Source: Comamonadaceae bacterium
GTDB lineage: Bacteria; Pseudomonadota; Gammaproteobacteria; Burkholderiales; Burkholderiaceae_C
Length of the DNA stretch: 5,209 bases
NCBI GenBank assembly: GCA_027490485.1
Contig: JAIXYA010000021.1
Location: 1-5,209, forward strand
Direction of reading: 5' to 3'
The position numbers and the translations under genes were made by a program. Of the stretch, positions 1-5,209 are shown piece after piece; within the stretch, counting starts at the first letter, position 1, and every line of letters starts with the position of its first letter. Under the pieces are notes generated by a model that worked only from the letters and a program-made list of their open reading frames with translations, was not told the origin of the DNA and did not search any database.

Positions 1-26
1 ATACCGATGCGCAGAACTTGGCTCAA
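1..26 (-). CDS. nadD: Probable start of nicotinate-nucleotide adenylyltransferase (NadD), truncated by the window edge
   Basis: Only the first eight or nine codons are inside the window. Read on the minus strand from a TTG at 26-24, the peptide is (M)SQVLRIG, running off the left edge. NadD proteins start with a short lead followed by R-[IV]-G-x-F-G-G, the opening strand and nucleotide-binding loop of the nucleotidyltransferase fold, so the final RIG fits. The family makes nicotinate adenine dinucleotide from nicotinate mononucleotide and ATP. As I recall, nadD follows hemF in many Burkholderiales, which is the main support. The TTG overlaps the hemF TGA by 4 bases (TTGA). An AAGG lies only 3 bases upstream, closer than is usual for a ribosome binding site. 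A second in-frame TTG at 41-39 is an alternative start, and no ATG is visible. The identity is inferred from context and three residues, so it is tentative. Confidence 0.42.
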
Positions 27-946
27 GCGCCTTGCGCCCAATCTTGGGGTATCAAAAAGTGGGAGTAAAGCTTTTCTTCTGCCGAACCAGCCTCAGGCTT
101 TTGCTGATAGGACCAACTCACCATCGGTGGCAAAGACATCAAAATCGACTCCGTGCGGCCCCCCGATTGCAGACCGAAGTGGGTGCCCCTGTCCCATACC
201 AAATTGAACTCCACATAACGACCCCGTCGGTACAGTTGGTGGTTACGTTCACGTTCACCGTAGGGTGTGTCCATGCGTTTAGTGACAATCGGAAAATAGG
301 CTTGGTTGAAAGCATTCCCCACACTTTGCATCATGGCAAAACTCTTCTCAAAGCCAAGCTCTGAAAAATCATCAAAAAAGATACCGCCCACGCCGCGAGG
401 CTCATTTCGGTGTTTGAGGAAAAAATACTCATCACACCATTTTTTAAATCGCGGATAGTAGGAAGAATCAAATCCATCGAGTGATTTTTTGCATTCGGTA
501 TGAAAGTGTCGTGCGTCTTCATCAAAACCATAGTACGGCGTCAAATCCATGCCGCCACCAAACCAAGCCACGGCTTCACCAGAGGCCGGTTGGGCCAACA
601 AAGCCCGAACATTCAAATGCACCGTAGGCACATAGGGGTTGCGTGGATGAAAAACCAAGGACACGCCCATGGCTTCAAAGGAAGAGCCTGCCAGCTCTGG
701 ACGATGTTGCGTCGCTGATGGGGGTAATTTGGGACCCCGCACATGCGAAAAACCACAACCAGCACGTTCAAACACATTGCCGTTTTCTAAAATTTGGGTG
801 ATGCCATTGCCTTGAAGGGTTTCGCCCGGTGGTTTTTCCCAAGGGTCGCTGATAAACGCATGACCGTCAATCTCACTTAAACCCGAGGTAATGCGTTGCT
901 GAAGTCCAAGCAAGAAGTCTCTGACAGGTTCAAAAGCAGGGTTCAT
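23..946 (-). CDS. hemF: Oxygen-dependent coproporphyrinogen III oxidase (HemF)
   Basis: HemF converts coproporphyrinogen III to protoporphyrinogen IX by two oxidative decarboxylations that use O2. It is a cytoplasmic, homodimeric enzyme late in haem synthesis. The protein is 307 residues, against about 299 in E. coli, and aligns along its whole length from memory. The four histidines matching the E. coli metal/active-site set are present at 100 (FHPRNPYVP), 110 (TVHLNVR), 149 (HFHT) and 179 (KHRNE), each shifted by exactly four residues. The signature KKWCDEYF is at 168-175. Conserved blocks PYGERERN (228-235) and [16 protein letters not shown] (240-255) follow. The ATG at 946 is chosen because it gives the family's usual N-terminus; the frame stays open far upstream into purD, but no ATG, GTG or TTG falls in the 32-base gap and an extended protein would have no counterpart in the family. 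It lies 32 bases after purD and appears to be co-transcribed. The gene is intact, and the call is secure. Confidence 0.97.
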   Translation of the reverse strand: MNPAFEPVRDFLLGLQQRITSGLSEIDGHAFISDPWEKPPGETLQGNGITQILENGNVFERAGCGFSHVRGPKLPPSATQHRPELAGSSFEAMGVSLVFHPRNPYVPTVHLNVRALLAQPASGEAVAWFGGGMDLTPYYGFDEDARHFHTECKKSLDGFDSSYYPRFKKWCDEYFFLKHRNEPRGVGGIFFDDFSELGFEKSFAMMQSVGNAFNQAYFPIVTKRMDTPYGERERNHQLYRRGRYVEFNLVWDRGTHFGLQSGGRTESILMSLPPMVSWSYQQKPEAGSAEEKLYSHFLIPQDWAQGA

Positions 947-956
947 AGAAATGATG

Positions 957-960
957 CCTT
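957..960 (-). promoter_or_regulatory. Weak ribosome binding site for hemF
   Basis: On the minus strand AAGG lies 10 bases upstream of the hemF ATG, inside the 32-base purD-hemF gap (947-978). The spacing is a little long and the match to the anti-Shine-Dalgarno sequence is short, so initiation may be modest. The rest of the gap is pyrimidine-rich (CTTCTTTCC). It is too short for a full promoter of its own and holds no terminator-like hairpin with a T run. Confidence 0.45.
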
Positions 961-978
961 GGAAAGAAGGGTTGGAAT

Positions 979-2265
979 TTACCGGCGAACAGCGCGAAAC
1001 CCAATGTCTCTTCGCATTTGCATTCCTTCGAAGTGCAGCTTGTCCGCCAAAGCATAGGCATGGGTCTGGGCTTGCTTGACCGTGTCGCCAAGAGCAGTCA
1101 CACACAGTACCCGTCCACCGCTTGTGAAAACCTTGCCGCCTCTGAGTGCGGTGCCTGCGTGAAACACCATGGCCTCCTCCGTGTCGGTGGGGAGTCCATG
1201 GATTTCCTGTCCAAGCTCGGGCGTTGATGGGTAGTTGGCAGCAGCCATCACTACACCGAGCGCACAACGCCTGTCCCATTGCAATTCAATTTTTGCCAAT
1301 GTTTCGGTGTCTGCCTCGGTGGCAGCCCAAAGCAATTCAAGCAAATCGCTTTTCAGTCGCATCATGATGGGCTGTGTTTCAGGGTCGCCCATTCGGCAGT
1401 TGAATTCGAGCACTTTGAGCTTGCCCTCTCGACCAATCATCAAACCAGCATACAAAAAGCCTGAGTAGGGAATACCATCTTGTTGCATACCTTTGAGGGT
1501 TGGCTGAATCACTTCCCGCATGACTTTGGCATGTATTTCTGGTGTGACCACCGGTGCTGGCGAATAAGCGCCCATGCCACCCGTGTTGGGCCCAAGGTCA
1601 GCATCCAACAAACGCTTATGGTCCTGTGAAGTGGCCAAGGGCAATGCGGTCAAGCCGTGGGCTACCACCATGAAACTGGCCTCTTCCCCATCCACGAACT
1701 CTTCAATGACCACCCTTGCAACGCCTTGGTTGTGCTGGACACCCGCATCCTTGGCAAGCATATGGTCAATCGCCGCATGAGCCTCTTCTATGCTCATGGC
1801 AACCACCACTCCCTTGCCGGCCGCTAAGCCATCGGCTTTCACCACAATCGGTGCACCCTTGGCATCCACATAAGCATGGGCTTTGGCAGCGTCTTCAAAC
1901 ACTTGGTATTCAGCGGTGGGAATCCCGTGCCTGAGCATGAAGGCCTTGGAAAAGGCCTTGGAACTTTCCAGCTGCGCAGCCGCTTGTGTGGGACCAAAAA
2001 TACGCAGTCCGTGGTGACGAAACTCATCCACTATGCCAGCAGCCAATGGGGCCTCGGGGCCGACCACCGTCAGATCAATGTGGTTGGCTTGCGCCCATTC
2101 ACGCAACGCCACTTTGTCGGTGAGCGCTATGTGGTCAAAGTCTTTTTGCTTGGCTGTGCCACCGTTGCCTGGGGCTAAGTAAATGCGTTGAACCTGAGGC
2201 GAAAGATTGAGTTTCCAGGCCAGTGCATGTTCTCGACCACCACCACCGACCATCAGTATTTTCAT
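979..2265 (-). CDS. purD: Phosphoribosylamine-glycine ligase (GAR synthetase, PurD)
   Basis: PurD joins glycine to 5-phosphoribosylamine using ATP, giving glycinamide ribonucleotide, the second step of de novo purine synthesis in the cytosol. The protein is 428 residues (E. coli PurD is about 429) and complete. The N-terminal domain opens with [13 protein letters not shown] (5-17) and contains [11 protein letters not shown] (67-77). The ATP-grasp domain follows: KAFM at 107-110, [15 protein letters not shown] (141-155) for the ATP-binding loop, [10 protein letters not shown] (188-197), and the DHKR to [12 protein letters not shown] stretch (215-236). The family signature RMGDPETQ is at 291-298, with E287 and N289 just before it as likely Mg-binding residues. 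A GARS C-terminal domain runs from about 330 to the end. There is no fusion to PurM or PurN, which is the usual bacterial state. The ATG start overlaps the yebC stop, suggesting coupled translation. No riboswitch or operator is visible. Confidence 0.98.
   Translation of the reverse strand: MKILMVGGGGREHALAWKLNLSPQVQRIYLAPGNGGTAKQKDFDHIALTDKVALREWAQANHIDLTVVGPEAPLAAGIVDEFRHHGLRIFGPTQAAAQLESSKAFSKAFMLRHGIPTAEYQVFEDAAKAHAYVDAKGAPIVVKADGLAAGKGVVVAMSIEEAHAAIDHMLAKDAGVQHNQGVARVVIEEFVDGEEASFMVVAHGLTALPLATSQDHKRLLDADLGPNTGGMGAYSPAPVVTPEIHAKVMREVIQPTLKGMQQDGIPYSGFLYAGLMIGREGKLKVLEFNCRMGDPETQPIMMRLKSDLLELLWAATEADTETLAKIELQWDRRCALGVVMAAANYPSTPELGQEIHGLPTDTEEAMVFHAGTALRGGKVFTSGGRVLCVTALGDTVKQAQTHAYALADKLHFEGMQMRRDIGFRAVRR
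2262..2265 (-). promoter_or_regulatory. ATGA stop-start overlap coupling yebC to purD
   Basis: The four bases read ATGA on the minus strand: the ATG opens purD and the overlapping TGA closes yebC. The closest purine-rich stretch, AAGAGG at 2285-2290, is 19 bases from the ATG, too far for a standard ribosome binding site. The bases just before the ATG (ACGCCGCCCT) do not resemble one. This suggests that purD is translated mainly by ribosomes that have just finished yebC. The overlap is seen directly; the coupling is inferred. Confidence 0.7.
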
Positions 2266-2981
2266 AGGGCGGCGTTATGAAAAACCTCTTGAACATCGTC
2301 GAGTTCTTCAAGGGCATCAATGATTTTTTGCATTTTCAATCTATCGTCGTCGCTGAGTTCAATGGTCACTTCTGGGCGATAGGTCACTTCAGCCATGCCA
2401 GCCGAAAGGCCGGCACCGTCAAGTGCTGCCTTGACAGCCTCAAACGCAGTGGGAGAAGTTAGAACTTCAACAGCCCCATCTTCGTCAACCAAGACATCGT
2501 CAGCACCGGCATCCAAGGCGGCTTCCATGACCGCGTCTTCAGAAGTACCGGGTGCCAAAAGGAGTTGCCCACAGTGCTTGAATTGAAAGGCCACAGAACC
2601 TTCTGTGCCTAAATTGCCACCGTGTTTGCTCAAGGCATGCCGCACCTCGGCAACGGTGCGAACTTTGTTGTCGGTCATGGTGTCAACCATCACCGCGACG
2701 CCACCTACGCCATAACCCTCATAGCGAATTTCTTCGTAATTCACGCCTTCAAGGTTGCCTGTGGCCTTGTCGATATTGCGCTTGACGGTGTCAGCAGGAA
2801 GGTTGACAGCTTTTGCCTTTTCGATGGCCAAGCGTAAACGCGGATTGGCACTCAGGTCAGCGCCACCGGTTCGTGCGGCCACCATGATTTCACGGATGAC
2901 ACGGGTCCAAACTTTGCCGCGCTTTTCATCTTGGCGGCCTTTACGGTGCTGAATATTGGCCCATTTGCTGTGTCCTGCCAC
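2262..2981 (-). CDS. yebC: YebC/PmpR/TACO1-family protein
   Basis: The protein is 239 residues, within the family's usual range of about 240-250. It begins with the hallmark [14 protein letters not shown] (1-14), followed by the basic [16 protein letters not shown] segment (17-32) and [12 protein letters not shown] (46-57). The middle has [14 protein letters not shown] (87-100) and [13 protein letters not shown] (104-116). The end, around [15 protein letters not shown], is the typical C-terminus. Members were first described as DNA-binding regulators (PmpR of Pseudomonas). The mitochondrial relative TACO1 is a translational activator, and recent bacterial work points to a role in helping ribosomes through difficult sequences such as proline runs. 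Which role applies here cannot be read from sequence. The start codon is GTG (2981-2979), only 2 bases after the clpA stop, and it gives exactly the family N-terminus, so it is secure. The gene is translationally joined to purD downstream. Confidence 0.96.
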   Translation of the reverse strand: MAGHSKWANIQHRKGRQDEKRGKVWTRVIREIMVAARTGGADLSANPRLRLAIEKAKAVNLPADTVKRNIDKATGNLEGVNYEEIRYEGYGVGGVAVMVDTMTDNKVRTVAEVRHALSKHGGNLGTEGSVAFQFKHCGQLLLAPGTSEDAVMEAALDAGADDVLVDEDGAVEVLTSPTAFEAVKAALDGAGLSAGMAEVTYRPEVTIELSDDDRLKMQKIIDALEELDDVQEVFHNAAL

Positions 2982-2983
2982 GT

Positions 2984-5209
2984 TTAGCCCGCCTCAGCTT
3001 CTTCGGGTTCAGCAGGCTCGGATTTGGAAGCTCTGGACTCTTTCTTGGGCAAGGGTTGGATATCGAGCAACACCTCTTCCTTGTCGTCGATGTCCACGGT
3101 CAAACGACCGCCTTCGGTGAGACGACCGAACAATAACTCGTCAGCCAAAGCACGGCGAATCATGTCTTGGATCAAGCGCTGCATGGGACGTGCGCCCATG
3201 AGGGGATCGAAACCTTTTTTCGCCAAGAATTTGCGCAAAACATCGGTGAAGGTGACATCAACCTTTTTCTCGGCCAATTGGGTTTCAAGTTGCAGCAAAA
3301 ATTTGTCGACCACACGCATGATGACCACTTCGTCCAGCGCTTTGAAGCTGACGGTGGCATCCAAGCGGTTGCGAAACTCGGGGGTGAACAAGCGCTTGAT
3401 GTCGGCCAATTCATCACCGGCTTCACGTGCATTGGTAAAGCCAATGGTCGATTTGTTCATCGTCTCGGCACCCGCATTGGTCGTCATGATGATGATGACG
3501 TTGCGGAAGTCGGCTTTACGACCATTGTTGTCGGTCAAGGTGCCATGGTCCATGACCTGTAGCAGCACATTGAAGATATCTGGATGGGCCTTTTCAATTT
3601 CATCCAGCAACAACACGGAATGGGGCTTCTTGGTGACGGCCTCGGTCAGCAAACCGCCTTGGTCAAAACCCACATAGCCAGGAGGTGCGCCAATCAGGCG
3701 ACTCACCGCATGGCGCTCCATGTACTCAGACATGTCGAAGCGAATTAACTCGATGCCCAAGATGTACGCCAGTTGCTTGGCGGCTTCGGTCTTGCCAACA
3801 CCGGTGGGGCCGCTGAACAAGAAAGAGCCAATCGGTTTATCAGCTTTGCCTAAGCCAGAGCGAGCCATCTTGACAGCTGAGGCCAACACCTCCAAAGCTT
3901 TGTCTTGGCCAAAGACCACGCTTTTCAAATCGCGCTCTAGGGTTTGCAGTTTGCCGCGGTCGTCGTTGGACACACTGGCTGGCGGAATACGCGCAATTTT
4001 GGCGACGATGTCTTCAATTTCAGCCTTGCTGATGGTTTTCTTGCGCTTTGAAACAGGCAAGATGCGTTGAGCAGCGCCAGCCTCGTCGATCACATCAATA
4101 GCTTTATCGGGCAAATGGCGGTCGTTGATGTATTTGGCGCTCAGCTCAGCCGCTGCTTGCAAAGCGGCCAAGGCGTACTTAACGCTGTGGTGCTCTTCGA
4201 AGCGGGACTTCAAGCCTTTGAGAATATCCACGGTTTGCTCAACAGTCGGCTCGACCACATCGACTTTTTGGAAGCGGCGTGAGAGTGCCGCGTCTTTCTC
4301 GAAGATACCGCGGTACTCTGTGAAAGTGGTGGCCCCTATGCACTTCAATTGGCCAGAGCTCAGGGCGGGTTTGAGTAAATTGGAGGCGTCCAAAGTGCCA
4401 CCTGAAGCTGCACCAGCACCGATCAAGGTGTGGATTTCATCAATGAACAACACCGCATTGGGCTTGTCCTTCAATGATTTCAAAACGCCTTTGAGGCGCT
4501 GCTCAAAGTCACCTCGGTACTTGGTACCGGCAAGCAAAGCGCCCATGTCCAAAGAATAGACCTGAGAGTCGGCCAAAATTTCAGGCACGTCTTTTTGGGT
4601 AATGCGCCATGCCAAGCCCTCGGCGATAGCGGTCTTTCCAACGCCTGCCTCGCCAACCAATAAGGGGTTGTTTTTGCGACGACGGCAAAGGATTTGAATC
4701 ACCCGCTCGACTTCGTACTCGCGACCAATCAAGGGGTCAATTTTCCCGTCCTTGGCCAATTGGTTCAGGTTTTGGGTGAATTGCTCCAAAGGTGAAGCTT
4801 TTTCTGATTTCTCTGGGGATTCCTCGTTTTCAGTGGGCGAGGATTCAGCCCCTTTGCTGGGTTCTTGGGGGTCGTTTTTCTTGATACCGTGGGCAATGAA
4901 ATTAACCACATCCAAGCGCGTGACACCTTGCTGATGGAGGTAATACACCGCGTGGGAGTCTTTTTCACCAAAGATGGCAACCAACACATTCGCGCCAGTG
5001 ACTTCTTTTTTACCGTTGCCGGTGGACTGCACATGCATGATGGCGCGTTGAATCACCCGCTGAAAGCCCAGCGTGGGTTGGGTATCCACCTCATCTGTGC
5101 CAGCCACTTTGGGCGTGTTGTCTTTGATGAAATTGGACAACGATTTGCGCAAGTCATCGATGTTGGCTGAACATGCTCTGAGTACTTCTGCGGCACTGGG
5201 GTTGTCCAG
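2984..5209 (-). CDS. clpA: ATP-dependent Clp protease ATP-binding subunit ClpA, N-terminus beyond the window
   Basis: ClpA is a hexameric AAA+ unfoldase that feeds proteins to the ClpP peptidase, often with the N-end-rule adaptor ClpS. The window shows 741 residues and a TAA stop; the frame is open to base 5209. By comparison with E. coli ClpA (758 residues), about 35 N-terminal residues are missing. Numbering from the window edge: the rest of the N-domain (1 to about 109, with [10 protein letters not shown] near 42-51), an acidic, serine-rich linker (110-139), then AAA+ domain D1 with Walker A GEAGVGKT (186-193), pore loop KYRG (230-233) and Walker B LFIDEIH (254-260). D2 has Walker A GPTGVGKT (467-474), GYVG pore loop (511-514) and Walker B LLLDEIE (533-539). 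An IGF tripeptide (589-591) sits where ClpA carries its ClpP-docking loop. The long middle coiled coil of ClpB is absent, which excludes a disaggregase. No in-window codon is the real start: the apparent start at 5152 is an internal TTG with family-conserved sequence upstream. Confidence 0.97.
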   Translation of the reverse strand: MDNPSAAEVLRACSANIDDLRKSLSNFIKDNTPKVAGTDEVDTQPTLGFQRVIQRAIMHVQSTGNGKKEVTGANVLVAIFGEKDSHAVYYLHQQGVTRLDVVNFIAHGIKKNDPQEPSKGAESSPTENEESPEKSEKASPLEQFTQNLNQLAKDGKIDPLIGREYEVERVIQILCRRRKNNPLLVGEAGVGKTAIAEGLAWRITQKDVPEILADSQVYSLDMGALLAGTKYRGDFEQRLKGVLKSLKDKPNAVLFIDEIHTLIGAGAASGGTLDASNLLKPALSSGQLKCIGATTFTEYRGIFEKDAALSRRFQKVDVVEPTVEQTVDILKGLKSRFEEHHSVKYALAALQAAAELSAKYINDRHLPDKAIDVIDEAGAAQRILPVSKRKKTISKAEIEDIVAKIARIPPASVSNDDRGKLQTLERDLKSVVFGQDKALEVLASAVKMARSGLGKADKPIGSFLFSGPTGVGKTEAAKQLAYILGIELIRFDMSEYMERHAVSRLIGAPPGYVGFDQGGLLTEAVTKKPHSVLLLDEIEKAHPDIFNVLLQVMDHGTLTDNNGRKADFRNVIIIMTTNAGAETMNKSTIGFTNAREAGDELADIKRLFTPEFRNRLDATVSFKALDEVVIMRVVDKFLLQLETQLAEKKVDVTFTDVLRKFLAKKGFDPLMGARPMQRLIQDMIRRALADELLFGRLTEGGRLTVDIDDKEEVLLDIQPLPKKESRASKSEPAEPEEAEAG
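2992..2995 (-). promoter_or_regulatory. Likely ribosome binding site for yebC inside the clpA 3' end
   Basis: GAGG on the minus strand lies 10 bases before the yebC GTG and within the last codons of clpA. It supports the GTG start, although the spacing is slightly long. With only 2 bases between the clpA TAA and the GTG, ribosomes ending clpA could also restart on yebC. Confidence 0.45.

Noticed and set aside
947..978. Possible terminator or promoter in the purD-hemF gap.
   Set aside because: The gap has only a 4-base CCTT/AAGG pairing and no T run after it, and 32 bases is too short for a convincing -35/-10 pair.
947..1279. The hemF frame stays open upstream, giving a 418-residue reading from an ATG at 1279.
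   Set aside because: The extra 111 residues lie inside purD in another frame, resemble no HemF sequence and are low-quality in composition. The ATG at 946 gives the normal family N-terminus and length.
3483..3500. A short ATGATG-type triplet repeat.
   Set aside because: On the coding strand it simply encodes the Ile-Ile-Ile-Met strand before TTNAG in ClpA D2, which is conserved protein sequence rather than a DNA repeat element.
3024..3677. A 217-codon open frame on the plus strand opposite clpA.
   Set aside because: It lies wholly antisense to conserved ClpA D2 sequence, is rich in Ser, Lys and Arg as expected for a mirror frame, and shows no recognisable domain. It is a shadow of clpA codon use.
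4125..4559. A 144-codon open frame on the plus strand opposite ClpA D1.
   Set aside because: It is antisense to conserved AAA+ sequence and shows no motif or supporting start signal.
5150..5152. An apparent clpA start codon near the right edge.
   Set aside because: It is TTG, and the 19 codons before it continue the frame with ClpA N-domain sequence ([10 protein letters not shown]), so the gene runs past the window edge.

Overview
The window carries four protein-coding genes that are certain, plus the first few codons of a probable fifth. All lie on the minus strand, so the genes read from the right edge to the left. In transcription order they are clpA (5' end cut off at base 5209), yebC, purD, hemF and a probable nadD start (cut off at base 1). 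The organism is most likely a betaproteobacterium of the order Burkholderiales, perhaps a freshwater Comamonadaceae-like lineage of moderate GC content. This rests on the protein sequences and on recalled yebC-purD-hemF-nadD gene order in that group; no search was run.

Layout, right to left. Bases 5209-2984 encode ClpA, the AAA+ unfoldase of the ClpAP protease, missing only about 35 N-terminal residues. After a 2-base gap, yebC (2981-2262) begins with GTG. Its TGA stop overlaps the purD ATG by 4 bases (ATGA). purD (2265-979) is full length. A 32-base gap leads to hemF (946-23). The hemF stop overlaps a TTG in a frame that looks like the N-terminus of NadD (26-1).

The genes are packed with almost no intergenic DNA, and I see no terminator or convincing promoter between them. 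The simplest reading is one transcription unit of housekeeping functions: protein quality control (ClpA), a TACO1-type translation or regulatory factor (YebC), the second step of de novo purine synthesis (PurD), oxygen-dependent haem synthesis (HemF) and probably NAD synthesis (NadD). These genes are not steps of one pathway. Sharing a unit suggests growth-linked co-expression rather than a dedicated system. The use of coproporphyrinogen oxidase HemF, which needs O2, points to an organism that lives at least partly in air.

I found no mobile element, tRNA or rRNA gene, CRISPR array, large repeat, frameshift or sign of horizontal transfer. This is an ordinary core-genome region, and nothing in it looks like an undescribed system. 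The points worth a second look are small: start-codon choice and translational coupling at the junctions, the unusual clpA-yebC linkage, and the tail and ClpP-docking loop of ClpA.
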